Of a DNA stretch of 60,890 nucleotides, positions 1-14,200 are shown in pieces. The stretch is from Liolophura sinensis. Its lineage: Eukaryota > Mollusca > Polyplacophora > Chitonida > Chitonidae. The first letter of the stretch is position 1; every line of letters begins with the position of its first letter. The notes under the pieces are model-generated. The model was not told where the DNA came from. It was given only the letters and a program-made list of their open reading frames with translations, and ran no database searches. The stretch covers positions 1 to 60,890 of the forward strand of contig NW_027018190.1 in the NCBI RefSeq assembly GCF_032854445.1, given 5' to 3'. Both the position numbers and the translations under genes were made by a program.

Positions 1-3000
1 TAAACAAAAAGACCAGGCAAAAATGCAAAAGTGGAAAAACTGTTCCAGTGCTGCTGGTAAGAAAACTAATCCGACGTATTTTGTGACGAGAAATCGAATG
101 GTGCAAACCGCGTTGCTCTCCGACCATTACTTTTGGCTGTAGCTACAATTGAATGATCATTGATGTCATAGTCACGTGCCCAGCAACGGCTCTTACTCCA
201 TGGAAACCAGGGAAATTTGCAATATTTTAAACAGCTGCCGATGCCTGGCCCAATTCCGCATCTTTTGGCACCTTATTATTGTGGGTCAGTGTTAAAGTGT
301 ACTTTTACTGCAGACTGTATCAAGTACCTTGTATTTTTTTATGTACAAATGGTGTGGTTTTTCTACACGTAGATAAAGACATTGAGATTGTCTTGGACTT
401 AGAAGTAAGACAGTTGCTGGGTGAGTTAAATGGGCTTAGCCAAAGATTTGACGTCTTCTGGGCTACCGAAGGGCACATAACTTATAGTGAAAAGTTGAAT
501 ACAGTAATGACCAGTCGCGATGGTACATAGTACAGTGTATCCGATTTCAATTAACTAAAAGACCAGGCAAAAATGCAAAGTGGAAAAACTGTTTCCAGTT
601 CTGCTGGTAAGAAACTAATCCGACGTATTTTGTGACGAGGAAATCGAATGGTGCAAACCGCGTTGCTCACCGACCAATAGTTTTGGCTGTAGCGACAATT
701 GAATGATCAATTATGTCATTGTCACGTGCCCAGCAACGGCTCTTACTCCATGGAAACCAGGGAAATATGCAATTTTTTAAACAGCTGCCGATGCCTGGGC
801 CAATTCCGCATCTTTTAGAACCTTATTGATCTGGGTCAGCGATCAGTTGTACTTTTTACAGCAGACTGTATCTAGTACCTTGTTTTTATTTATGAACAAA
901 TGGAGTGGTTTTTCTACACGTAGATAAAGACATTGAGATTGTCCTTGGACTTAGAAGTAAGACAATTGCTGGGTGAGTTAAATGGGGCTTAGCCCAAAGA
1001 TTTTGACGTCTTCTGGGCTACCGAAGGGCACATAACTTATAGTCAAAAGTTGAATATAGTAATGACCAGTCGCGATGGTACATAGTACAGTGTATCCGAT
1101 TTCAATTAACTAAAAGACCAGGCAAAAATGCAAAAGTTGGAAAAACTGTTCCAGTGCTGCTGGTAAGAGGCTAATCCGACGTATTTTGTGACGAGAAATC
1201 GAATGGTGCAAACCGCGTTGCTCACCGACCAATACTGTTGGCTGTAGCGACAATTGAATGATCATTTATGTCATTGTCACGTGCCCAGCAACGGCTCTTT
1301 ACTCCATGGAAACCAGGGAAATATGCAATTTTTTAAACAGCTGCCGATGCCTGGGCCAATTCCGCATCTTTTAGAACCTTATTGATCTGGGTCAGCGATC
1401 AGTTGTACTTTTTACAGCAGGACTGTATCTAGAACCTTGTTTTTTATTTATGAACAAATGGTGTGGTTTTTCTACACGTAGATAAAGACATTGAGATTGT
1501 CTTGGACTTAGAAGTAAGGACAATTGCTGGGTGAGTTAAATGGGCTTAGCCCAAAGATTTGACGTCTTCTGGGCTACGAAGGGCACATAACTTATAGTCA
1601 AAAGTTGAATATAGTAATGACCCAGTCGCGATGGTACATAGTACAGTGTATCCGATTTCAAATTAACAAAAAGACCAGGCAAAAATGCAAAAGTGGAAAA
1701 AACTGTTCCAGTGCTGTTGGTAAGAGACTAATCCGACGTATTTTGTGACGAGAAATCGAATGGTGCAAACCGCGTTGCTCTCCGACCATTACTTTTGGCT
1801 GTAGCGACAATTGAATGATGATTGATGTCATAGTCACGTGCCCAGCAATGGCTCTTACTCCATGGAAACCAGGGAAATTTGCAATTTTTTAAACAGCTTG
1901 CCGATGCCTGGCCCAATTCCGCATCTTTTAGAACCTTATAGATGTCGGTCAGTGATCAGTTGTACTTTTTACAGCAGACTGTATCTAGTACCTTCTGTTT
2001 TTTATGTACAAATGGTGTGGTTTTTTCTACATGTAGATAAAGACATTGAGATTGTCTTGGACTTAGAAGTAAGACAATTGCTGGGTTAGTTAAATGGGCT
2101 TAGCCCAAAGATTTGACGTCTTCTGGGCTACCGAAGGGCACATAACTTATAGTCAAAAGTTGAATATAGTAATGACCAGTCGCGATGGTACATAGTACAG
2201 TGTATCCGATTTCAAATTAACAAAAAGACCAGGCAAAAAATGCAAAAGTGGAAAAACTGTTCCAGTGCTGCTCGTAAGAAAACTAATCCGACGTATTTTG
2301 TGACGAGAAATCGAATGGTGCAAACCGCGTTGCTCTGCGACCATTACTTTTGGCTGTAGCTACAATTGAATGATCATTGATGTCATAGTCACGTGCCCAG
2401 CAACGGCTCTTACTCCATGGAAACCAGGGAAATATGCAATTTTTTAAACAGCTGCCGATGCCTGGGCCAATTCCGCATCGTTTAGAACCTTATTGATCTG
2501 GGTCAGCGATCAGTTGTATATTTTACAGCAGACTGTATCTAGTACCTTGTTTTTATTTATGAACAAATGGTGTGGTTTTTCTACACGTAGATAAAGACAT
2601 TGAGATTGTCTTGGACTTAGAAGTAAGACAATTGCTGGGTGAGTTAAATGGGCTTAGCCCAAAGATTTGACGTCTTCTGGGCTACCGAAGGGCACATAAC
2701 TTATAGTCAAAAGTTGAATATAGTAATGACCAGTCGCGATGGTACATAGTACAGTGTATCCGATTTCAAATTAACAAAAAGACCAGGCAAAAAATGCAAA
2801 AGTGGAAAAACTGTTCCAGTGCTGCTGGTAAGAGGCTAATCCGACGTATTTTGTGACGAGAAATCGAATGGTGCAAACCGCGTTGCTCTCCGACCATTAC
2901 TTTTGGCTGTAGCGACAATTGAATGATGATTGATGTCATTGTCACGTGCCCAGCAATGGCTCTTACTCCATGGAAAACCAGGGAAATTTGCAATTTTTTA

Positions 3001-5190
3001 AACAGCTGCCGATGCCTGGCCCAATTCCGCATCTTTTAGAACCTTATAGATGTGGGTCAGTGATCAGTTGTACTTTTTTACAGCAGACTGTATCTAGTAC
3101 CTTCTGTTTTTTATGTACAAATGGTGTGGTTTTTCTACATGTAGATAAAGACATTGAGATTGTCTTGGACTTAGAAGTAAGACAATTGCTGGGTGAGTTA
3201 AATGGGCTTAGCCCAAAGATTTGACGTCTTCTGGGCTACCGAAGGGCACATAACTATAGTCAAAAGTTGAATACAGTAATGACCAGTCGCGATGGTACAT
3301 AGTACAGTGTATCCGATTTCAAATTAACAAAAACACCAGGCAAAAATGCAAAAGTGGAAAAACTGTTCCAGTGCTGCTGGTAAGAAAACTAATCCGACGT
3401 ATTTTGTGACGAGAAATCGAATGGTGCAAAACCGCGTTGCTCTCCGACCATTACTTTTGGCTGTAGCTACAATTGAATGATCATTGATGTCATAGTCACG
3501 TGCCCAGCAACGGCTCTTACTCCATGGAAACCAGGGAAATTTGCAATCTTTTAAACAGCTGCCGATGCCTGGCCCAATTCCGCATCTTTTGGCACCTTAT
3601 TATTGTGGGTCAGTGTTAAAGTGTACTTTTTACTGCAGACTGTATCAAGTACCCTTGTATTTTTTTTATGTACAAATGGTGTGGTTTTTCTACACGTAGA
3701 TAAAGGACATTGAGATTGTCTTGGACTTAGAAGTAAGACAATTGCTGGGTGAGTTAAATGGGCTTAGCCCAAAGATTTGACGTCTTCTGGGCTACCGAAG
3801 GGCACATAACTTATAGTGAAAAGTTGAATACAGTAATGACCAGTCGCGATGGTACATAGTACAGTGTATCCGATTTCAATTAACTAAAAGACCAGGGCAA
3901 AAATGCAAAAGTGGAAAAACTGTTCCAGTGCTGCTGGTAAGAGGCTAATCCGACGTATTTTGTGACGAGAAATCGAATGGTGCAAACCGCGTTGCTCACC
4001 GACCAATACTTTTGGCTGTAGCGACAATTGAATGATCAATTATGTCATTGTCACGTGCCCAGCAACGGCTCTTACTCCATGGAAACCAGGGAAATATGCA
4101 ATTTTTTAAACAGCTGCCGATGCCTGGGCCAATTCCGCATCTTTTAGAACCTTATTGATCTGGGTCAGCGATCAGTTGTACTTTTTTACAGCAGACTGTA
4201 TCTAGTACCTTGTTTTTTATTTATGAACAAATGGTGTGGTTTTTTCTACACGTAGATAAAGACATTGAGATTGTCCTTGGACTTAGAAGTAAGACAATTG
4301 CTGGGTGAGTTAAATGGGCTTAGCCCAAAGATTTGACGTCTTCTGGGCTACCGAAGGGCACATAACTTATAGTCAAAAGTTGAATATAGTAATGACCAGT
4401 CGCGATGGTACATAGTACAGTGTATCCGATTTCAAATTAACAAAAAGACCAGGCAAAAATGCCAAAAGTGGAAAAACTGTTCCAGTGCTGCTGGTAAGAG
4501 GCTAATCCGACGTATTTTTGTGACGAGAAATCGAATGGTGCAAACCGCGTTGCTCTCCGACCATTACTTTTTGGCTGTAGCGACAATTGAATGATGATTG
4601 ATGTCATAGTCACGTGCCCAGCAATGGCTCTTACTCCATGGAAACCAGGGAAATTTGCAATTTTTTAAACAGCTGCCGATGCCTGGCCCAATTCCGCATC
4701 TTTTGGCACCTTATTGATGTGGGTCAGTGTTAAAGTGTACTTTTTACTGCAGACTGTTATCAAGTACCTTGTATTTTTTTATATACAAATGGTGTGGTTT
4801 TTTCTACATGTAGATAAAGACATTGAGATTGTCTTGGACTTAGAACTAAGACAATTGCTGAGTGAGTTAAATGGGCTTAGACCAAACATTTGACGTCTTC
4901 TGGGCTACCGAAGGGCACATAACTTATAGTCAAAAGTTGAATATAGTAATGACCAGTCGCGATGGTACATGGTACAGTGTATCCGATTTCAAATTAACAA
5001 AAAGACCAGGCAAAAATGCAAAAGTGGAAAAAACTGTTCCAGTGCTGCTGGTAAGAGGCTATTCCGACGTATTTTGTGACGAGAAATCGAATTTTGCAAC
5101 CGCGTTGCTCTCCGACCAATACTTTTGGCAGTAGGGGACAATTGAATGATCATTTATGTCATAGTCACGTGCCCAGCACCGGCTCTTACT
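1..5190 (+). repeat. Zone A, irregular mixture of subtypes, indel-rich
   Basis: Monomers anchored at 198 to 4636 alternate among subtypes a, b and c without a stable higher-order period. Anchor spacings are 550, 556, 556, 555, 553, 554, 555, 559 and 555 bp, longer than the 550-552 bp typical from 9 kb onward. The excess is mostly single extra bases in homopolymers, for example AAACTGTTTCCAG, GACCAGGGCAAAA and ACCCTTG. No gene or inserted element is present. Confidence 0.9.
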
Positions 5191-6855
5191 CCATGGAAAC
5201 CAGGGAAATATGCAATTTTTTAAACAGCTGCCGATGCCTGGGCCAATTCCGCATCTTTTAGAACCTTATTGATCTGGGTCAGCGATCAGTTGTACTTTTT
5301 ACAGCAGACTGTATCTAGTACCTTGTGTTTTTTTTATGTACAAATGGTGTGGTTTTTCTACACGTAGATAAAGACATTGAGATTGTCTTGGACTTAGAAG
5401 TAAGACAATTGCTGAGTGAGTTAAATGGGCTTAGCCCAAAGATCTGACGTCTTCTGGGCTACCGAATGGCACATAACTTATAGCCAAAGTTGAATAGAGT
5501 AATGACCAGTGGCGATGGTACATAGTACAGTGTATCCGATTTCAAATTAACAAAAAGACCAGGCAAAAATGCAAAAGTGGGAAAAACTGTTCCAGTGCTG
5601 CTGGTAAGAGACTAATCCGACGTATTTTGTGACGAGAAATCGAATTTTGCAAACCGCGTTGCTCTCCGACCAATACTTTTGGCTGTAGCTACAAATGAAT
5701 GATCATTGATATCATAGTCACGTGCCCAGCAAACGGCTCTTACTCCATGGAAACCAGGGGAAATTTGCAATCTTTTAAACAGCTGCCGATGCCTGGCCCA
5801 ATTCCGCATCTTTTGGCACCTTATTATTGTGAGTCAGTGTTAAAGTGTACTTTTTACTGCAGACTCTATCAAGTACCTTGTATTTTTTTATGAACAAATG
5901 GTGTGGTTTTTCTACACGTAGATAAAGACATTGAGATTGTCCTTGGACTTAGAGTAAGACAATTGCTGGGTGAGTTAAATGGGCTTAGCCCAAAGATTTG
6001 GACGTCTTCTGGGCTACCGAAGGGCACATAACTTATAGCGAAAAGTTGAATACAGTAATGACCAGTCGCGATGGTACATAGTACAGTGTATCCGATTTCA
6101 ATTAACTAAAACATCAGGCAAAAAATGCAAAAGTGGAAAAAACTGTTCCAGTTCTGCTGGTAAGAGGCTAATCCGACGTATTTTGTGACGAGAAATCGAA
6201 TTTTGCAAACCGCGTTGCTCTCCGACCAATACTTTTGGCTGTAGCGACAATTGAATGAATGATTGATGTCATAGTCACGTGCCCAGCAACGGCTCTTACT
6301 CCATGGAAACCAGGGAAATATGCAATTTTTTAAACAGCTGCCGATGCCTGGCCCAATTGCGCATCTTTTGGCACCTTATTATTGTGGGTCAGTGTTAAAG
6401 TGTACTTTTTTACTGCAGACTGTATCAAGTACCTTGTATTTTTTTATGTACAAATGGTGTGGTTTTTTCTACACGTAGATAAAGACATTGAGATTGTCTT
6501 GGACTTAGAACTAAGACAATTGCTGGGTGAGTTAAATGGGCTTAGACAAAAGATTTGACGTCTTCTGGGCTACCGAAGGGCACATAACTTATAGTCAAAA
6601 GTTGAATATAGTAATGACCAGTCGCGATGGTACATGGTACAGTGTATCCGATTTCAAATTAACAAAAAGACCAGGCAAAAATGCAAAAGTGGAAAAACTG
6701 TTCCAGTGCTGCTGGTAAGAGGCTATTCCGACGTATTTTGTGACGAGAAATCGAATTTTGCAAACCGCGTTGCTCTCCGACCAATACTTTTGGCAAGTAG
6801 CGACAATTGAATGATCATTGATGTCATAGTCACGTGCCCAGCACCGGCTCTTACT
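5191..6855 (+). repeat. Zone A trimeric higher-order repeat, copy 1
   Basis: Three monomers (anchors 5191, 5745, 6301) form a unit that recurs immediately downstream. Markers are GCACCGGCTC before the first anchor, the cluster GATCTGACG / CCGAATGGCAC / ACCAGTGGCG in the first monomer, and CTTATTATTGTGAGTC in the second. This copy is 1,665 bp against 1,656 bp for the next; the extra length is scattered single-base insertions. Confidence 0.85.
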
Positions 6856-8511
6856 CCATGGAAACCAGGGAAATATGCAATTTTTTAAACAGCTGCCGAT
6901 GCCTGGGCCAATTCCGCATCTTTTAGAACCTTATTGATCTGGGTCAGCGATCAGTTGTACTTTTTACAGCAGACTGTATCTAGTACCTTGTGTTTTTTTA
7001 TGTACAAATGGTGTGGTTTTTCTACACGTAGATAAAGACATTGAGATTGTCTTGGACTTAGAAGTAAGACAATTGCTGAGTGAGTTAAATGGGCTTAGCC
7101 CAAAGATCTGACGTCTTCTGGGCTACCGAATGGCACATAACTTATAGCCAAAGTTGAATAGAGTAATGACCAGTGGCGATGGTACATAGTACAGTGTATC
7201 CGATTTCAAATTAACAAAAAGACCAGGCAAAAATGCAAAAGTGGAAAAACTGTTCCAGTGCTGCTGGTAAGAGACTAATCCGACGTATTTTGTGACGAGA
7301 AATCGAATTTTGCAAACCGCGTTGCTCTCCGACCAATACTTTTGGCTGTAGCTACAAATGAATGATCATTGATGTCATAGTCACGTGCCCAGCAACGGCT
7401 CTTACTCCATGGAAACCAGGGAAATTTGCAATCTTTTAAACAGCTGCCGATGCCTGGCCCAATTCCGCATCTTTTGGCACCTTATTATTGTGAGTCAGTG
7501 TTAAAGTGTACTTTTTACTGCAGACTCTATCAAGTACCTTGTATTTTTTTATGAACAAATGGTGTGGTTTTTCTACACGTAGATAAAGACATTGAGATTG
7601 TCTTGGACTTAGAAGTAAGACAATTGCTGGGTGAGTTAAATGGGCTTGGCCCAAAGATTTGACGTCTTCTGGGCTACCGAAGGGCACATAACTTATAGCG
7701 AAAAGTTGAATACAGTAATGACCAGTCGCGATGGTACATAGTAGAGTGTATCCGATTTCAATTAACTAAAAGATCAGGCAAAAATGCAAAAGTGGAAAAA
7801 CTGTTCCAGTTCTGCTGGTAAGAGGCTAATCCGACGTATTTTGTGACGAGAAATCGAATGGTGCAAACCGCGTTGCTCTCCGACCAATACTTTTGGCTGT
7901 AGCGACAATTGAATGATGATTGATGTCATAGTCACGTGCCCAGCAACGGCTCTTACTCCATGGAAACCAGGGAAATATGCAATTTTTTAAACAGCTGCCG
8001 ATGCCTGGCCCAATTGCGCATCTTTTGGCACCTTATTATTGTGGGTCAGTGTTAAAGTGTACTTTTTTACTGCAGACTGTATCAAGTACCTTGTATTTTT
8101 TTATGTACAAATGGTGTGGTTTTTCTACACGTAGATAAAGACATTGAGATTGTCTTGGACTTAGAACTAAGACAATTGCTGGGTGAGTTAAATGGGCTTA
8201 GACAAAAGATTTGACGTCTTCTGGGCTACCGAAGGGCACATAACTTATAGTCAAAAGTTGAATATAGTAATGACCAGTCGCGATGGTACATAGTACAGTG
8301 TATCCGATTTCAAATTAACAAAAAGACCAGGCAAAAATGCAAAAGTGGAAAAAACTGTTCCAGTGCTGCTGGTAAGAGGCTAATCCGACGTATTTTGTGA
8401 CGAGAAATCGAATGGTGCAAACCGCGTTGCTCTCCGACCAATACTTTTGGCTGTAGCGACAATTGAATGATGATTGATGTCATAGTCACGTGCCCAGCAC
8501 CGGCTCTTACT
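6856..8511 (+). repeat. Zone A trimeric higher-order repeat, copy 2
   Basis: Repeats the preceding trimer with the same private markers (GCACCGG before 6856, GATCTGACG and GAATGGCAC near 7,110-7,135, TATTGTGAGTC near 7,490). A third unit appears to begin at 8512, again preceded by GCACCGG, but it lacks part of the marker cluster and then merges into other monomer types. Confidence 0.85.
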
Positions 8512-11266
8512 CCATGGAAACCAGGGAAATATGCAATTTTTTAAACAGCTGCCGATGCCTGGGCCAATTCCGCATCTTTTAGAACCTTATTGATCTGGGT
8601 CAGCGATCAGTTGTTCTTTTTACAGCAGACTGTATCTAGTACCTTGTGTTTTTTTATGTATAAATGGTGTGGTTTTTCTACACGTAGATAAAGACATTGA
8701 GATTGTCTTGGACTTAGAAGTAAGACAATTGCTGAGTGAGTTAAATGGGCTTAGCCCAAAGATTTGACGTCTTCTGGGCTACCGAAGGCACATAACTTTT
8801 AGCCAAAGTTGAATACAGTAATGACCAGTCGCGATGGTACATAGTACAGTGTATCCGATTTCAAATTAACAAAAAGACCAGGCAAAAATGCAAAAGTGGA
8901 AAAACTGTTCCAGTGCTGCTGGTAAGAGGCTAATCCGACGTATTTTGTGACGGGAAATCGAATTTTGCAAACCGCGTTGCTCTCCGACCAATACTTTTGG
9001 CAGTAGCGACAATTGAATTATCATTGATGTCATAGTCACGTGCCCAGCAACGGCTCTTACTCCATGGAAACCAGGGAAATATGCAATTTTCTAAAAAGCT
9101 GCCGATGCCTGGCCCAATTCCGCATCTTTTGGCACATTATTGATGTGGGTCAGTGTTAAAGTGTACTTTTTACAGTAGACTGTATCAAGTACCTTGTATT
9201 TTTTATGTACAAATGGTGTGGTTTTTCTACACGTAGATAAGGACATTGAGATTGTCTTGGACTTAGAAGTAAGACAATTGCTGGGTGAGTTAAATGGGCT
9301 TAGCCCAAAGATTTGACGTCTTCTGGGCTACCGAAGGGCACATAACTTATAGTCAAAAGTTGAACATAGTAATGACCATTCGCGATGGTACATAGTACAG
9401 TGTAGCCGATTTCAATTAACAAAAAGACCAGGCAAAAATGCAAAAGTGGAAAAACTGTTCCAGTGCTGCTGGTAAGAGGCTAATCCGACGTATTTTGTGA
9501 CGAGAAATCAAATGTTGCAAACTGCGTTGCTCACCGACCAATACTTTTGGCTGTAGCGACAATTGAATGATCAATTATGTCATTGTCACGTGCCCAGCAA
9601 CGGCTCTTACTCCATGGAAACCAGGGAAATATGCAATTTTTTAAACAGCTGCCGATGCCTGGGCCAATTCCGCATCTTTTAGAACCTTATTGATCTGGGT
9701 CAGCGATCAGTTGTACTTTTTACAGCAGACTGTATCTAGTACCTTGTTTTTATTTATGAACAAATGGTGTGGTTTTTCTACACGTAGATAAAGACATTGA
9801 GATTGTCTTGGACTTAGAAGTAAGACAATTGCTGGGTGAGTTAAGTGGGCTTAGCCCAAAGATTTGACGTCTTCTGGGCTACCGAAGGGCACATAACTTA
9901 TAGTCAAAAGTTGAATATAGTAATGACCAGTCGCGATGGTACATAGTACAGTGTATCCGATTTCAAATTAACAAAAAGACCAGGCAAAAATGCAAAAGTG
10001 GAAAAACTATTCCAGTGCTGCTGGTAAGAGGCTAATCCGACGTATTTTGTGACGAGAAATCGAATGGTGCAAACCGCGTTGCTCTCCGACCATTACTTTT
10101 GGCTGTAGCGACAATTGAATGATGATTGATGTCATAGTCACGTGCCCAGCAATGGCTCTTACTCCATGGAAACCAGGGAAATTTGCAATTTTTTAAACAG
10201 CTGCCGATGCCTGGCCCAATTCCGCATCTTTTAGAACCTTATAGATGTGGGTCAGTGATCAGTTGTACTTTTTACAGCAGACTGTATCTAGTACCTTCTG
10301 TTTTTTATGTACAAATGGTGTGGTTTTTCTACATGTAGATAAAGACATTGAGATTGTCTTGGACTTAGAACTAAGACAATTGCTGGGTTAGTTAAATGGG
10401 CTTAGCCCAAAGATTTGCCGTCTTCTGGGCTACCGAAGGGCACATAACTTATAGTCAAAAGTTGAATATAGTAATGACCAGTCGCGATGGTACATAGTAC
10501 AGTGTATCCGATTTCAAATTAACAAAAAGACCAGGCAAAAATGCAAAAGTGGAAAAACTATTCCAGTGCTGCTGGTAAGAAACTAATCCGACGTATTTTG
10601 TGACGAGAAATCGAATGGTGCAAACCGCGTTGCTCTCCGACCATTACTTTTGGCTGTAGCTACAATTGAATGATCATTGATGTCATAGTCACGTGCCCAG
10701 CAACGGCTCTTACTCCATGGAAACCAGGGAAATATGCAATTTTTTAAACAGCTGCCGATGCCTGGGCCAATTCCGCATCTTTTAGAACCTTATTGATCTG
10801 GGTCAGCGATCAGTTGTACTTTTTACAGCAGACTGTATCTAGTACCTTGTTTTTATTTATGAACAAATGGTGTGGTTTTTCTACACGTAGATAAAGACAT
10901 TGAGATTGTCTTGGACTTAGAAGTAAGACAATTGCTGGGTGAGTTAAATGGGCTTAGCCCAAAGATTTGACGTCTTCTGGGCTACCGAAGGGCACATAAC
11001 TTATAGTGAAAAGTTGAATATAGTAATGACCAGTCGCGATGGTACATAGTACAGTGTATCCGATTTCAAATTAACAAAAAGACCAGGCAAAAATGCAAAA
11101 GTGGAAAAACTGTTCCAGTGCTGCTGGTAAGAGGATAATCCGACGTATTTTGTGACGAGAAATCGAATGGTGCAAACCGCGTTGCTCTCCGACCATTACT
11201 TTTGGCTGTAGCGACAATTGAATGATGATTGATGTCATAGTCACGTGCCCAGCAATGCCTCTTACT
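8512..11266 (+). repeat. Zone A monomers, mixed subtypes
   Basis: Five monomers (anchors 8512, 9062, 9612, 10164, 10715) of mixed subtype. The 9062 monomer is unusual: CTAAAAAGC instead of TTAAACAGC and ACAGTAGAC instead of CAGCAGAC. No gene or insertion is seen. Confidence 0.85.
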
Positions 11267-14200
11267 CCATGGAAACCAGGGAAATTTGCAATTTTTTAAA
11301 CAGCTGCCGATGCCTGGCCCAATTCCGCATCTTTTAGAACCTTATAGATGTGGGTCAGTGATCAGTTGTACTTTTTACAGCAGACTGTATCTAGTACCTT
11401 CTGTTTTTTATGTACAAATGGTGTGGTTTTTCTACATGTAGATAAAGACATTGAGATTGTCTTGGACTTAGAAGTAAGACAATTGCTGGGTGAGTTAAAT
11501 GGGCTTAGCCCAAAGATTTGCCGTCTTCTGGGCTACCGAAGGGCACATAACTTATAGTCAAAAGTTGAATATAGTAATGACCAGTCGCGATGGTACATAG
11601 TACAGTGTATCCGATTTCAAATTAACAAAAAGACCAGGCAAAAATGCAAAAGTGGAAAAACTGTTCCAGTGCTGCTGGTATGAAGCTAATCCGACGTATT
11701 TTGTGACGAGAAATCGAATGGTGCAAACCGCGTTGCTCTCCGACCATTACTTTTGGCTGTAGCCACAATTAAATGATCATTGATGTCATAGTCACGTGCC
11801 CAGCAACGGCTCTTACTCCATGGAAACCAGGGAAATATGCAATTTTTTAAACAGCTGCCGATGCCTGGCCCAATTCCGCATCTTTTGGCACCTTATTGTT
11901 GTGGGTCAGTGTTAAAGTGTACTTTTTACTGCAGACTGTATCAAGTACCTTGTATTTTTTATCTACAAATGGTGTGGTTTTTTTACACGTAGATAAAGAC
12001 ATTGAGATTGTCTTGGACTTAGAAGTAAGACAATTGCTGGGTGAGTTAAATGGGCTTAGCCCAAAGATTTGACGTCTTCTGGGCTACCGAAGGGCACATA
12101 ACTTATAGTCAAAAGTTGAATATAGTAATGACCAGTCGCGATGGTACATAGTACAGTGTAGCCGATTTCAATTAACAAAAAGACCAGGCAAAAATGCAAA
12201 AGTGGAAAAACTGTTCCAGTGCTGCTGGTAAGAGGCTAATCCGACGTATTTTGTGACGGGAAATCGAATGGTGCAAACCGCGTTGCTCTCTGACCATTAC
12301 TTTAGGCTGTAGCGACAATTGAATGATGATTGATGTCATAGTCACGTGCCCAGCAATGGCTCTTACTCCATGGAAACCAGGGAAATTTGCAATTTTTTAA
12401 ACAGCTGCCGATGCCTGGCCCAATTCCGCATCTTTTGGAACCTTATAGATGTGGGTCAGTGATCAGTTGTACTTTTTACAGCAGACTGTATCTAGTACCT
12501 TCTGTTTTTTATGTACAAATGGTGTGGTTTTTCTACATGTAGATAAAGACATTGAGATTGTCTTGGACTTAGAAGTAAGACAATTGCTGGGTGAGTTAAA
12601 TGGGCTTAGCCCAAAGATTTGCCGTCTTCTGGGCTACCGAAGGGCACATAACTTATAGTCAAAAGTTGAATATAGTAATGACCAGTCGCGATGGTACATA
12701 GTACAGTGTATCCGATTTCAAATTAACAAAAAGACCAGGCAAAAATGCAAAAGTGGAAAAACTGTTCCAGTACTGCTGGTATGAAGCTAATCCGACGTAT
12801 TTTGTGACGAGAAATCGAATGGTGCAAACCGCGTTGCTCTCCGACCATTACTTTTGGCTGTAGCCACAATTAAATGATCATTGATGTCATAGTCACGTGC
12901 CCAGCAACGGCTCTTACTCCATGGAAACCAGGGAAATATGCAATTTTTTAAACAGCTGCCGATGCCTGGCCCAATTCCGCATCTTTTGGCACCTTATTGA
13001 TGTGGGTCAGTGTTAAAGTGTACTTTTCACTGCAGACTGTATCAAGTACCTTGTATTTTTTATGTACAAATGGTGTGGTTTTTTTACACGTAGATAAAGA
13101 CATTGAGATTGTCTTGGACTTAGAAGTAAGACAATTGCTGGGTGAGTTAAATGGGCTTAGCCCAAAGATTTGACGTCTTCTGGGCTACCGAAGGGCACAT
13201 AACTTATAGTCAAAAGTTGAATATAGTAATGACCAGTCGCGATGGTACATAGTACAGTTTATCCGATTTCAAATTAACAAAAAGGCCAGGCAAAAATGCA
13301 AAAGTGGAAAAAACTGTTCCAGTGCTGCTGGTAAGAGGCTAATCCGACGTATTTTGTGACGAGAAATCGAATGGTGCAAACCGCGTTGCTCTCCGACCAA
13401 TACTTTTGGCAGTAGCGACAATTGAATGATCATTTATGTCATAGTCACGTGCCCAGCAATGGCTCTTACTCCATGGAAACCAGGGAAATTTGCAATTTTT
13501 TAAACAGCTGCCGATGCCTGGGCCAATTCCGCATCTTTTAGAACCTTATATATGTGGATCAGTGATCAGTTGTACTTTTTACAGCAGACTGTATCTAGTA
13601 CCTTGTGTTTTTTATGTACAAATGGTGTGGTTTTTCTACACGTAGATAAAGACATTGAGATTGTCTTGGACTTAGAAGTAAGACAATTGCTGGGTGAGTT
13701 AAATGGGCTTAGCCCAAAGATTTGCCGTCTTCTGGGCTACCGAAGGGCACATAACTTATAGTCAAAAGTTGAATATAGTAATGACCAGTCGCGATGGTAC
13801 ATAGTACAGTGTATCCGATTTCAAATTAACAAAAAGACCAGGCAAAAATGCAAAAGTGGAAAAACTGTTCCAGTGCTGCTGGTATGAAGCTAATCCGACG
13901 TATTTTGTGACGAGAAATCGAATGGTGCGAACCGCGTTGCTCTCCGACCATTACTTTTGGCTGTAGCCACAATTAAATGATCATTGATGTCATAGTCACT
14001 TGCCCAGCAACGGCTCTTACTCCATGGAAACCAGGGAAATATGCAATTTTTTAAACAGCTGCCGATGCCTGGCCCAATTCCGCATCTTTTGGCACCTTAT
14101 TGATGTGGGTCAGTGTTAAAGTGTACTTTTTACTGCAGACTGTATCAAGTACCTTGTATTTTTTATGTACAAATGGTGTGGTTTTTTTACACGTAAATAA

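Noticed and set aside
3127-3150. Palindrome CTACATGTAG as a regulatory element
   Set aside because: It is perfect only in some zone A monomers. Others have CTACACGTAG and zone B has CAACATGTAG, so it is not kept.
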